A stretch of 59,276 bases of DNA from Streptomyces chilikensis (GCF_001642695.1 NZ_LWCC02000146.1:6408-65683), one strand, 5' to 3'. Counted from the stretch's first letter, positions 24,701 through 32,567 are shown. The notes: generated from the sequence alone by a model not told the origin. Made by a program: numbers and translations.

Positions 24701-27255
24701 TCATGCGCCGCTTCAGCAGGATGCGCGGAGCTCTGCAAAGGCCACCCGCGCCCTTGAAGCGGTTCTGGCAGAAGGTCGCCGACCGCCAGGGCACCGACAT
24801 GGAGACGGTCAAGGACCGGGTGCTCGGCGTCTGGAAGGACGCCGTGGTCGAGTACGTCATCAAGCCGGAGAGGGTCGCGCTGCGACCGGCGGAGAACAAG
24901 ACCTGGACGTGCCCTGCCTGCCACCGGCCGCACCTGCACCCGGGTGTGGGGCTGTGCACCAAATGCCTGATCGAGCTGCCTGGCGAACCCCGGCAGTACA
25001 ACGGTGTCCTCGAGGACGACTACTACGCCTGGAAGGCCGCTCACCGCACCGGCGACTTCCCCCTGCGCACCGCGGAACTGACAGGCCAGACGGACCGGCT
25101 GGAGGCCCAGCGCCGGCAGAGCCTCTTCCAGGACGTATTCCTCGGCGACGACGATGTCCCCCAGGCGGACGGGCTGGAGCTGCTCTCCGTGACCACGACC
25201 ATGGAGGCCGGCGTCGACATCGGTCCCCTCAACACCGTGATCATGGCCAACATGCCCCCCACCCGTTTCAACTATCAGCAGCGGGTGGGCCGTGCGGGCC
25301 GACGGAACAGCCCGGTCGCCGTGGCCCTCACCGTCTGCCGCGGACGCAGCCACGACGAGCACTACTTCGCCCGGCCGGAAGCCATCACCAACGATCCGAC
25401 TCCGCCGCCCTATCTCGTTCTCGGCATGGTCTCCGTCTTCCGGCGGGTGCTCCTGGGAGAAGTCCTGCGCCAAGCCTTCGTGCCTCTGCAGCCGGGGGAC
25501 CCCAGGAAGGGGCCGGACATGACGACGAATGTGCACGGACAGTTCGGTCTCGCCGCGGACTGGACGACACACGGTCCGTTCGTCCGCCGCTGGATCGCAG
25601 AGCATCCGGACCGCATCAGGGCCGCCGCCGATGCCTTGCAGGCCGGCACGCCGGAGAACATTGCTGCCATCGACCCGGTGGCCACCGTCGACGAACTCCT
25701 CGATCGGATCGACGACGTCGCAGCCCAGGCCGTCGGACACTCCGACCTCAGCCAGCGCCTGGCGGAGGCGGGGCTTCTGCCCATGTTCGGGTTCCCCACT
25801 CGATCCCGCCTCCTCTACCGCAGTATCCCGAAGAAGACCTTCCCCTGGCCGCCGGCCGACTCCGTCAACCGGGACCTCGCCGTCGCCCTCAGCAAGTTCG
25901 CGCCGGGCAGCGAGACGCCCCAGGACGGCCGCCTGCTCCGCTCGATGGGCGTGGTCTCCCTGGTCCCGAGCGGCCGCGGAGTGCAGGCAGCCGAGGAGCC
26001 CTTCGGCCCGGAACAACTGGTCGCCATGTGCCGGATCTGCTCCCACGTGGACCCGGAGGCCGTCATCGACCCTGAGAGCGGAAGCGCCGGAACCTGCCCG
26101 GCCTGCGGCGCGGAGAGCAAGTACTACAAGGCCGTGCCTTTCCGGGAGCCCGCAGGCTTCCGAGCTGCTCCCGAAGCACGCGACTACGACGGCTACAAGG
26201 AAGTCGGCTCCAACGCCACCAGCGCACGGACCGCCACGGACCTCGAGAAGACCGCCCCACGGATTCACCGCTCCGCCGACGACTGGATGGTCGTGCACAC
26301 CGGCAGCGGCTCCCGGTACATTGTCAACACCAACGCCGGCAAGCTCTTCCGGTTCGCCAAGAGCCCGGCGCCCTGGTTCGGGTACCGGGCGGTGGACAAT
26401 CCGAAGGCGGAGGCGGACCTGGAGATCGCCCTCGGCGCCACCCAGCACACCGACATGCTGTTCATCGGCGCCAAGGGAGCCCTCGACACCAGCAGAGGAC
26501 TCCGCTTCGACATCTCGAAGTCGCAGCAGATCGACGGCTTCCCCGAGGCGTACCACGGTCGGCGTGCCGCCTGGTACTCCCTCGCGGCCCTGCTGCGCCG
26601 TGCTGCCGCACCACACCTCGACGTACAGCCCGAGGAACTCCTGAGCGGCATCCACGGCTCGGACGCTCCGGTGGCTGCTCCCGTCATGGCCTACCTGGCG
26701 GACAGCCTCGACAACGGAGCCGGCTTCAGTACCTACCTCGGTTCCGAGCAGCACATCGAGGAGTTCCTTCAGGCTGTCGACCAGTACGTACAGGACTTGG
26801 AGGAGGATCACCATGCACTGCACTGCCGGAGCTCGTGCTACGCCTGCCTGCGCGACTACTCCAACATGCGTCTCCACCCGCTGTACGACTGGCGACTCGC
26901 ACGCGACCTCACCGACGCCCTGCGCGGCCGGGAACTGCGGATCCTTTCGGACGAGCACGCCGTCCTGCTGAAGGCGTGGGCGAGCGAGGACACCGCTGTC
27001 GAACTGGCGGACACCGCTGCAGGACCCGTGGCGCTCTTCACCTCGGACTTCACCGGCGAGCCGGTCGCGGTCGCAGTCAAGCACCCACTGGAATCCGCCA
27101 CCGAGGAGTGCGGGACCGAACGGCTCCAGAAGCTGCGGCATGAGGTCCGTTCCAACGGTCTCGCCACCCAAGTTGTCTTCGCCGACTCCTACAGCCTCGA
27201 CCGGACGCCTGCCGCGGTGATCGAGCAGGTGCGCAATTTCGCGGAGGAATTCTGA
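21790..27255 (+). CDS. Operon gene 3: giant DEAD/DEAH helicase with zinc clusters and DUF1998-type C-terminus
   Basis: The protein is 1,821 residues from the GTG at 21790 (GTGA overlap, GGGAGGA site); an ATG at 21796 is possible. The SF2 helicase core has Walker A 'TAGTGSGKT' (about 125), 'LYPTNALADDQ', DEAH-like 'LILDELHMYRGT' (about 334), 'MAASASL' (about 371), 'AIAFSDSRDDA' (about 747), then 'EAGVDIG' (about 1139) and 'QQRVGRAGRR' (about 1163). Cys pairs occur near 514, 543-560, 688, 1041-1058 and 1415-1440. The C-terminus carries 'CRSSCYACLRDYSNMRLHP' (about 1678), the DUF1998-type four-cysteine block. Size and layout resemble DruE of Druantia systems and helicases of DISARM/Dpd loci. It probably translocates on foreign DNA. 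A nuclease domain is not obvious, although the C-terminal 120 residues are uncharacterised. Confidence 0.85.
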   Translation: MSMEQQTAAITDIDAQDVLGTFDDLRSALFRYYDTPFWVDDPSVMKERRDLLDRDNGAWRDPLIELRPQYASQDIGIPESFAEAGAHPDAAEFARFTLPDGVTSLYQHQHDALVAACQGKDFVVTAGTGSGKTESFLLPVLADLVAESAHWKGTRAVQPEWWKGEADFVPSRRGEHGHAAAMRVLILYPTNALADDQLVRLRKALDSRQAHEWLDRKRNGHRFYFGRYTGATPVSGSLDSEPANFRLRQYLREVEDRQRKADKKLGEELRSFIPRLGGAEMHARWDMQAAPPDIMVTNYSMLNIMLLRKQEEHIFSATRKWLEETPGARFTLILDELHMYRGTAGTEVSYLLRNLRQRLGLDRMPEKFRVMAASASLEAGRDDEFLDGFFALSGSRRVIIPGKAKEVPGGGDLAAHVERLTDAAKAAMTRDEAAALGRDTGLGPALHRALTPDGKPRALPATELARTLFPDVPAEQRRDALHGALRALGAAKDSGLPQLRAHFFFRNIEGIWACSDPQCPDIPVEHGPERRVGRIFAEPTSRCTCGARVLELLSCQACGDLMLGGYASPQDTSKRTFTGALHTDFPDLDLLPDENSGAPTAANYVVYWPRPKGLGLDDPAWHAGLSDGGPQVEFAFRRSAYQPGTGRLQNRDVHHTGWSFHISVPMDKEGKKPAYDPARLQAFPTRCPACGDDWEIKRDRDGRYVPLESPDRLRNAPVRRMRTGFYKINQVLVTEALGHLPEGQRKAIAFSDSRDDASELASGLALRHYQDLLRLLSAQAVESQGDPFGDLQLVKAHYEKQPVDRDQARAAMNRMRERHPADWGRLKAILTDDLDAEPELLPDLERKFSELPSLDDLATDLEGRLLTHGTNPAGPAASLQQTSAEQPWTVLYNWERDRESVVETQAQQELLDRLRTRLRQETVGSLFSGGGRDFESLGLGWLCLRDDRSPTEVSPDSDLAVARASLRILGLMRRFSRMRGALQRPPAPLKRFWQKVADRQGTDMETVKDRVLGVWKDAVVEYVIKPERVALRPAENKTWTCPACHRPHLHPGVGLCTKCLIELPGEPRQYNGVLEDDYYAWKAAHRTGDFPLRTAELTGQTDRLEAQRRQSLFQDVFLGDDDVPQADGLELLSVTTTMEAGVDIGPLNTVIMANMPPTRFNYQQRVGRAGRRNSPVAVALTVCRGRSHDEHYFARPEAITNDPTPPPYLVLGMVSVFRRVLLGEVLRQAFVPLQPGDPRKGPDMTTNVHGQFGLAADWTTHGPFVRRWIAEHPDRIRAAADALQAGTPENIAAIDPVATVDELLDRIDDVAAQAVGHSDLSQRLAEAGLLPMFGFPTRSRLLYRSIPKKTFPWPPADSVNRDLAVALSKFAPGSETPQDGRLLRSMGVVSLVPSGRGVQAAEEPFGPEQLVAMCRICSHVDPEAVIDPESGSAGTCPACGAESKYYKAVPFREPAGFRAAPEARDYDGYKEVGSNATSARTATDLEKTAPRIHRSADDWMVVHTGSGSRYIVNTNAGKLFRFAKSPAPWFGYRAVDNPKAEADLEIALGATQHTDMLFIGAKGALDTSRGLRFDISKSQQIDGFPEAYHGRRAAWYSLAALLRRAAAPHLDVQPEELLSGIHGSDAPVAAPVMAYLADSLDNGAGFSTYLGSEQHIEEFLQAVDQYVQDLEEDHHALHCRSSCYACLRDYSNMRLHPLYDWRLARDLTDALRGRELRILSDEHAVLLKAWASEDTAVELADTAAGPVALFTSDFTGEPVAVAVKHPLESATEECGTERLQKLRHEVRSNGLATQVVFADSYSLDRTPAAVIEQVRNFAEEF

Positions 27256-28994
27256 TGATCACAGGAAATCTCCCGGGAGGGGGCCGGGACGAGGAGGTGC
27301 ACCGGGAGGAGTTGCGGCAGCGCGAGATCGCCCGCCGCCTCGCCCTCCGCCAGGCCCGCGAGCAAGCGCAGGGTGCTGGAACAGCTCCGTCCGCAGCAGC
27401 CTCCGATACCCCCGCCCTCGTCACTTCGCAGCAGCAGACGGAACCGGTCACGGCTGTGCTTCCGCCTGTTCCCGAGGGATTCGCAGACCGGGCGGCGTGG
27501 GAGCGCGCCCGTTCCTTTGCGGAGATCACAGTGCCCGACGTGTTGACGATGGGGGCCGGAGCTCTGACGGCGCGGAAGCTGGCTCGCGCTGCGGCCGAGG
27601 CAGCCTCCCGGCACGACGACCCGGTCGGAGGCGTCTCGCTGCTGGCCATGGCTCAGGACCATGGACTGGACGTCCTCAGCAGCCGGCTTGACGAGCGTGC
27701 CCGGGCTCTGCTGGAGGACAAGCCGCTCGCGCTCCCGGGGGAGTCGGGCAGCATGTGGCAGATCTACCAGGATGACCGCCGACTGATGGACGGCAATCTG
27801 CCCGCCGCGCGGCAAAGGGTACTGCTGGCGGAACTTCCTCGGCCGCTGCTGGACGACTACATCGACGAGGAGTGGATCAACGCCGTTCCCGAGCGCGACG
27901 GCAGCTCCCGCGCGGCCTACTTCCGTGCCCGCCTGAACCCGGAGTCCCTCACCGACGAAGAAATGGATCTGCTTGCGTGGCCCCTGGAGAGGGAGCGCCG
28001 AGAGGCAGGGCCGGGAACAGAACCCGGCGCTGACTGGCCAGAGGACTGGCGCCTCCTGGCGAGGTTGCAGGCCAACGACGCCAAGGCCATCACCGAGGAG
28101 TGGACCGACATCCTGCCGCCGACGCGGAAGCTCCTCGACGCCCTGCGTGAAGTGCAGCGGACCGGAGAGGTCCAGGACGAACTTGTTGCCGACGAAGGGC
28201 TGTGGGTTCTCCTGGAGCGGATCCATCCCAACGTGCACAGCCGGCGGGAGAAGAGGTTCAACAGCTGGATCGCCGTGCGCATCATGCTCAGAGCCGTCCG
28301 GCAGATGCACCATGCCCTGCTTCGGGGGGACGCCGAGACGGCGGAACAGCGGCGGAAGGCCGCTGTCACCGTGGCCATGAAGCTTCGGCACCACGCGCAG
28401 CCTGCGCGCTGGGAGGCCCAGAACATCCAGGCCTACTTGTGCGCCGGCCCGGGGATCACGGAGGCCCTCGCTTTCCTCGAGCGAGACGCCGAAGGCCGTC
28501 CCGCGGTGGCGGAGCAGCTTGGCCAAGCCACCCTGGCCGTACTGCGGAAGAATCGGAGCGTGCTCGAGAGCCGCTCCCGCGCCGAACGCGACCTGCCGCC
28601 GCTCAACCCGTATCTGGTGCTCGGCGTGCCAAACGGTGCGGATGACTGGAAGGACGCCTGGCGGAAACTCAGAAGGATGCTCGACGACCGTGGCCGTGTC
28701 CAGATCAACCGCGCCAAGGACATGATCGAAGGAGCGGCCAGGGAGCAGCGGGAGGCGTCCTGGTTCGCCGTCCCGCTCACCCCGCACCGCTGGAAGGACC
28801 CCGCTGTCTCCAGCCACCGGCTGGAACTCCCGCCCGAGCCCTTGCGGAGGCTCACCGAGCCGCCTACGGACAGCGACCGCGAGTGGTCTCGGAGCGAGGC
28901 GGCGCGAGAAATAATCACCAAGGCGACAGAACGCCTTTCCCCGGCTGCCGATGATGTCGCAGCCCTTGAAGACGCAGAGAGCAGCACATCGTGA
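27255..28994 (+). CDS. Operon gene 4: helical protein with degenerate J-domain-like C-terminus
   Basis: The 579-residue protein overlaps the helicase gene by one base (TGATG). Residues 1-45 are charged coiled-coil-like ('HREELRQREIARRLALRQAREQ'). The bulk (90-440) is helical, with no family recognised. Near residues 450-500 the run 'NPYLVLGVPNGADDWKDAWR' followed by 'KLRRMLDDRGRVQINRAKDM' matches a J-domain helix by helix: 'NPYxVLGV' opening, 'AWRKLRR' helix II and 'INRAKDMIEGA' helix III. The HPD tripeptide that triggers Hsp70 ATPase is missing, with DDR in its place. It could dock the Hsp70-like protein encoded two genes later without stimulating it, or regulate it. The assignment is my own pattern match. 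Confidence 0.72.
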   Translation: MITGNLPGGGRDEEVHREELRQREIARRLALRQAREQAQGAGTAPSAAASDTPALVTSQQQTEPVTAVLPPVPEGFADRAAWERARSFAEITVPDVLTMGAGALTARKLARAAAEAASRHDDPVGGVSLLAMAQDHGLDVLSSRLDERARALLEDKPLALPGESGSMWQIYQDDRRLMDGNLPAARQRVLLAELPRPLLDDYIDEEWINAVPERDGSSRAAYFRARLNPESLTDEEMDLLAWPLERERREAGPGTEPGADWPEDWRLLARLQANDAKAITEEWTDILPPTRKLLDALREVQRTGEVQDELVADEGLWVLLERIHPNVHSRREKRFNSWIAVRIMLRAVRQMHHALLRGDAETAEQRRKAAVTVAMKLRHHAQPARWEAQNIQAYLCAGPGITEALAFLERDAEGRPAVAEQLGQATLAVLRKNRSVLESRSRAERDLPPLNPYLVLGVPNGADDWKDAWRKLRRMLDDRGRVQINRAKDMIEGAAREQREASWFAVPLTPHRWKDPAVSSHRLELPPEPLRRLTEPPTDSDREWSRSEAAREIITKATERLSPAADDVAALEDAESSTS

Positions 28995-30100
28995 GCAATA
29001 ATGCCGGTCGAGGCCGCAAGGGGTCCGGTCCCCGTGACGGAGCCAAGAACCGGGGGCGCGGGCCGAACAATGGAAGTGTGCGAAATCGGGGTGAACAGCG
29101 GGCCCTCGAAGCTGCCCCCTGGCGGGCCGAGGAAAGCCGGATGCCCCAATTCGCACCTGGGGTGTTGGATGCCGCGGCGATCCTGAAGTCGGTGAACGAG
29201 GCACTCCTGCCCGTGGTGGAGAAGGGGTTGGAGGAGGCCGCGGAGAGACTCGGCGCTGCCCTGACGGACAAGGGGACCGAGACCGATCTGGTTTCGGTCC
29301 TTCAGGCCGAGTTGATGCGCAGAGTGCTTCCCCAGTTCTCGGAAGCGGTGCGTGCGGGCGTGCTGGAGGGCATCCGCACCCGGCAGATGCACCTGGCCCA
29401 ACTGGCCGTTCTGCACCGACAGGCGCTCGAGGCGAAGAGCATGCAGGCAGTACTGACCCGCCTGGACCACGAGGTGGCGAAAGCAGGCCTGCAGATCGTC
29501 GGCGACAGTGGTGACCAGTCGCTGTTCAACATCGTGGAAGAACAGCCTGGTGTGATGAAGCGAGGGCCGGTGGTTCTCGAAGTCATCACCCCCGCCTACG
29601 TCGACAGGGAATCCGGGAGGCTTGTCGAGCGCGGATGGCTGCGAGCCACTCCCAAGAAGCCGTCGACGACGGTAGCAGCGGACAGGGCGGAGCCGGGGCG
29701 GAAGCACAAGGCCGCGCATACGAACGCGCACAAGAAGCAGTACAGCGAGGCCAAGGAGGGCGATGGGGATTCCCCGCCCAGGAAGAAGGCCCATCGAGGC
29801 CAAGGGCCTCGAAGGCCTTGGGCGGGGAAGGCCGCGCAGCCTCACGCCGTTGGCGGCTCTGAAGCAGTGAAGTCGGTGGAAGAGTTGCCAGAACGCCCAG
29901 GGGAGCAAGAGCCGGAGCAGGGACGGACATCTCGAAGGTCCACGGCAGGGGGCGGTCAGCCGGCTCGCACGGACGGATCGCGCGGTGACGCTGAATCGCA
30001 GCGGGGTACGCCAAACGGCCGTGCGCAGCAAGAGCTGGGGTTCAAGCAGACACTGAGGGCCGGGGCTTACAGGCAGAGGGATCGGAAGGGTACGCGATGA
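28991..30100 (+). CDS. Operon gene 5: GrpE-like protein with basic disordered tail
   Basis: The 369-residue protein starts at a GTG overlapping the previous stop (GTGA). Residues 55-165 form long helices ('ILKSVNEALLPVVEKGLEEAAERL', 'HRQALEAKSMQAVLTRLDHEVAKAG'). They lead into 'LQIVGDSGDQSLFNIVEEQP' (about 167) and a beta segment 'GPVVLEVITPAYVDRESGR' followed by 'LVERGWLRATP' (about 193-222). This order of helix, FDP..HE-like turn and 'G.VVEV...GY....R.LRPA' strands is that of GrpE, the nucleotide-exchange factor of DnaK. Residues 1-50 and 225-369 are Arg/Lys/Gly-rich and probably disordered, and may bind nucleic acid. It sits directly upstream of the Hsp70-like gene, as expected for a dedicated exchange factor. 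Confidence 0.72.
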   Translation: MSNNAGRGRKGSGPRDGAKNRGRGPNNGSVRNRGEQRALEAAPWRAEESRMPQFAPGVLDAAAILKSVNEALLPVVEKGLEEAAERLGAALTDKGTETDLVSVLQAELMRRVLPQFSEAVRAGVLEGIRTRQMHLAQLAVLHRQALEAKSMQAVLTRLDHEVAKAGLQIVGDSGDQSLFNIVEEQPGVMKRGPVVLEVITPAYVDRESGRLVERGWLRATPKKPSTTVAADRAEPGRKHKAAHTNAHKKQYSEAKEGDGDSPPRKKAHRGQGPRRPWAGKAAQPHAVGGSEAVKSVEELPERPGEQEPEQGRTSRRSTAGGGQPARTDGSRGDAESQRGTPNGRAQQELGFKQTLRAGAYRQRDRKGTR

Positions 30101-31851
30101 GCTTCGGAATCGATTTCGGCACGAGTAACTCGGTTGTCGCCCGTTGGAACGGGCACGCCGTCGAGGTGCTGCCGGTCGACAGTGACAACGTGCCCGCGCA
30201 GTGGCAGATGGCGGAGTTCCAGCAGCTTTTCCCCTCCGTGCTGTCCGTCCGCGACCTCCAGCGCACCCTCTGTTTCGGCTGGGAGGCGAAGACCGGCACC
30301 AGCGAGCCCCTCGACGCCGTGAAGCGCATGCTCGGTACCCGTTCCGGGGCAGAGACGGACGACGACGGGCTCGAGGTCGCCGCCCAGCTCGAGGAGCACC
30401 ACGTTTGGGTGGGCTCGGAGAATTTCCACAGCACGGTCGCGGCCGCGTCCCTCTTCAGCCGGATGAAGGAGGGGGTCTCCGCCCAGCTGCTGGACCTCTC
30501 CGACGCGGTCGTCACCGTCCCCGCCAACGCGACGGGCGGCGCCCGTTACCGCACGCGCGCCGCGGCGGTACTCAGCGGCGTCAAGGTCCGCGCCCTGCTC
30601 AACGAACCCACCGCGGCTGCGATCTCGTACGTCCATGAGATCCCGATCCCTGGTAAATTCCTCGTCTTCGACTGGGGCGGCGGCACCATTGACGTCACGG
30701 TCCTCGAATACAAGGACGGCCTCTTCGAGGAGCAGACCTCCCGCGGCATCACCGCCTTGGGAGGCCTGGAATTCGACAACGTGCTGGCCCAGCTGATCCA
30801 GCGGAAGATCGGCCTGTCTGCCCAGCAGCTCACCAAGGCCGAACGCCGCCGGTGGCGTCGGTCGGTCGAGCTGACGAAGATCGCCCTGTCCTCCGTGCCG
30901 ATGGACGGAGCACTCTACTTCGATCTCCCGGTCGGCCTCGCGCCGTCGGTCTCGAAGCGCGAGGTGCGAATTACCGCGGCGGAGTACACGGAGGTGATCA
31001 CCCCGCTCATCGCCCGCGCTCTGGGGTCGGTCCGACAGGCGTTGGAGGATCTGGCCATCGCCCCGGGTGACATCGATTCGGTTCTGATGATCGGCGGAAC
31101 GTCGCAGATCCCCCAGGTGCGTCACGCTCTGGGCGAGCTGATGGGGCACGATCGCATTGTCGACAGCGGCCTGTGCCGACCCATGACAGCCGTAGCCCGG
31201 GGCGCGGCGATCTATGCGGCGTCCCTGGACGGGGATCTCGGGGATGACAGTGACTTCTCCCTGGTGAGCAGCTTCGACCTGGGCACTGCTGTGAGCGCCG
31301 GCGGACAGAAGGGATTCCGTGCGATCATCCGGCGGAACTCCACGCTCCCGGCCGAGGGGTCGGACAACTTCTACCCGGACAGGCCGGGAGCGTCGTCCGT
31401 GCGCGTACCGGTCATCGAGGGTGAGGTCGGCTATACGGCCGACAGCGACCGTGCCTTCCCGCTGGCGAACATCGAGGTCAGGCTTCCGAGCCGGGAGCAG
31501 GACATCCGCCGGAACAAGATTGAGATCAAGTTCCGGTACAACGAGAGCGGCATCCTGCACTTCACCGCCACCCACGTCGCAACCGGCACAGTGCTTGACG
31601 AGCGTGAAATCGATTCGTTCGGTCCCGATGGAACCCCGCTGCAACATGGCCTGGAGGACGAACTGACTCGCCTCCTGGCCCACACCATCCGCCCGTTCGC
31701 CGACGGTTCCTCCACCGCCCGGTATCTCTCGGCAGCCGAAGCGGCGAACACCCGACCCGCGCCGATCGACGTGTCCGTGCGCGTGGTCGAGGCTGACGCG
31801 GCAGTCACGGTCAACGGGGAACCACAGGGGGCTGTCACACGAGGGTTGTGA
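30097..31851 (+). CDS. Operon gene 6: Hsp70/DnaK-like ATPase lacking the C-terminal lid
   Basis: The 584-residue protein starts by ATGA overlap. The actin-fold ATPase domain is complete: phosphate 1 'GIDFGTSNSVVARW' (4-17), 'VTVPANATGGARYRTRAAA' (about 139), connect 1 'LLNEPTAAAISY' (about 167), phosphate 2 'LVFDWGGGTIDVTVLE' (about 188), adenosine 'VLMIGGTSQIPQVR' (about 330). A beta substrate-binding-like domain follows (about 385-500: 'RAIIRRNSTLPAEGSDNFYP', 'IEIKFRYNESGILHFTATH'). The helical lid of DnaK is absent and the C-terminus is short and irregular. It is unlike the housekeeping dnaK and probably acts as a private chaperone or an ATP-driven switch for the helicase complex. Confidence 0.85.
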   Translation: MSFGIDFGTSNSVVARWNGHAVEVLPVDSDNVPAQWQMAEFQQLFPSVLSVRDLQRTLCFGWEAKTGTSEPLDAVKRMLGTRSGAETDDDGLEVAAQLEEHHVWVGSENFHSTVAAASLFSRMKEGVSAQLLDLSDAVVTVPANATGGARYRTRAAAVLSGVKVRALLNEPTAAAISYVHEIPIPGKFLVFDWGGGTIDVTVLEYKDGLFEEQTSRGITALGGLEFDNVLAQLIQRKIGLSAQQLTKAERRRWRRSVELTKIALSSVPMDGALYFDLPVGLAPSVSKREVRITAAEYTEVITPLIARALGSVRQALEDLAIAPGDIDSVLMIGGTSQIPQVRHALGELMGHDRIVDSGLCRPMTAVARGAAIYAASLDGDLGDDSDFSLVSSFDLGTAVSAGGQKGFRAIIRRNSTLPAEGSDNFYPDRPGASSVRVPVIEGEVGYTADSDRAFPLANIEVRLPSREQDIRRNKIEIKFRYNESGILHFTATHVATGTVLDEREIDSFGPDGTPLQHGLEDELTRLLAHTIRPFADGSSTARYLSAAEAANTRPAPIDVSVRVVEADAAVTVNGEPQGAVTRGL

Positions 31852-32098
31852 CCGCTCGCGTGGGCTGTCGACGGGCGCACAACTCCCTGGGCTGTTCCGG
31901 TCGTGGTGTGCATTCGGTGTTGCAGGGGGACTGCATCGGGCGGGTTGAAGACGCAGGCGACAGTCGCCATGCGTGACCGGTTGGCGATCTTGCGGGACGA
32001 GGCGTCCGCGGACTCTACGACGTGCAGGCGCTGGGAGTGGAGAGGATCCGTTCCCAGCGCCGTTGCGCTGCGCCGCATTGCTGTGTCAGGCGGTCGTT
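31852..32098. other. Gene-free tail between operon and integrase remnant
   Basis: No intact gene is seen. On the minus strand fragments such as 'SSRKIANRSRMATVACVFN' faintly recall the C-terminal part of serine integrases, where helices bind the att site. If real, they would be the badly decayed remainder of the integrase next door, but the match is too weak to claim. Confidence 0.3.
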
Positions 32099-32567
32099 TC
32101 ATCGACTCGGGCGATCTTCCGCCCCACCTAGCTCTTCCGCGATCGAGACAAGACGAGAACGTCGGCGGTCCATTCGTCGTGCAGCTGTCCTACGGCCCCC
32201 ATGCCGCGTCCGTCGAGACGGTCGGTTTTCCAGACGGCCAGCGTCCGGGAGCGGCCGGCCAAGACGGCTTCCTTCACCTTCTCGAATTCGTCGCGCCGGA
32301 CATGGATCTTGCTCGCGCTCCGCTGTTCGAACCACACATGCCGGATCGACAGCCCTTCCGTGCCGCACCAGCGCACGATGTCCCTCAGGTGGGCGCGGAG
32401 GGTGGCCAGGTCCTCGCGCTTCTTCGATCGACGGTGTACGCGTCGACCAAGACCCCGGGGGCCCCGACAGGAACCCGGTCCAAGCCCATGTTGGTCAGTT
32501 CGTCCGTGCTGAAGCCCAACGCCGCCAGCGCGGCCTGATCCGCTCTCGCCACTACGTTCACACCCAC
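32099..32567 (-). pseudogene. Serine integrase (site-specific recombinase) remnant
   Basis: Three frames together encode the N-terminal catalytic region of an actinobacterial large serine recombinase. Frame one (32567 to about 32430) reads 'MGVNVVARADQAALAALGFS...GAPGVLVDAY'. Frame two reads 'SKKREDLATLRAHLRDIVRW', 'HVWFEQRSASKIHVRRDEFE' and 'LAVWKTDRLDGRGMGAVGQL'. Frame three reads 'DRRRSRLVSIAEEL'. The first shift falls at the segment that normally holds the catalytic serine (DAYVRVS). The 300-odd C-terminal residues are missing. It starts 31 bp from attR, the usual place for the integrase of such elements, reading into the island. It can no longer work. Confidence 0.78.

Noticed and set aside
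24421-27171. 916-codon minus-strand ORF opposite the helicase
   Set aside because: It is a high-GC shadow frame; the helicase motifs prove the plus strand.
18744-31851. Calling the operon Druantia, DISARM or Dpd
   Set aside because: Only the helicase resembles members of those systems; the other signature genes (DruA-D/H, DrmMI/MII, DrmC, DpdA-C) are not seen.
31852-32098. C-terminal integrase remnant
   Set aside because: The faint match 'SSRKIANRSRMATVACVFN' is too short and gapped to assign.
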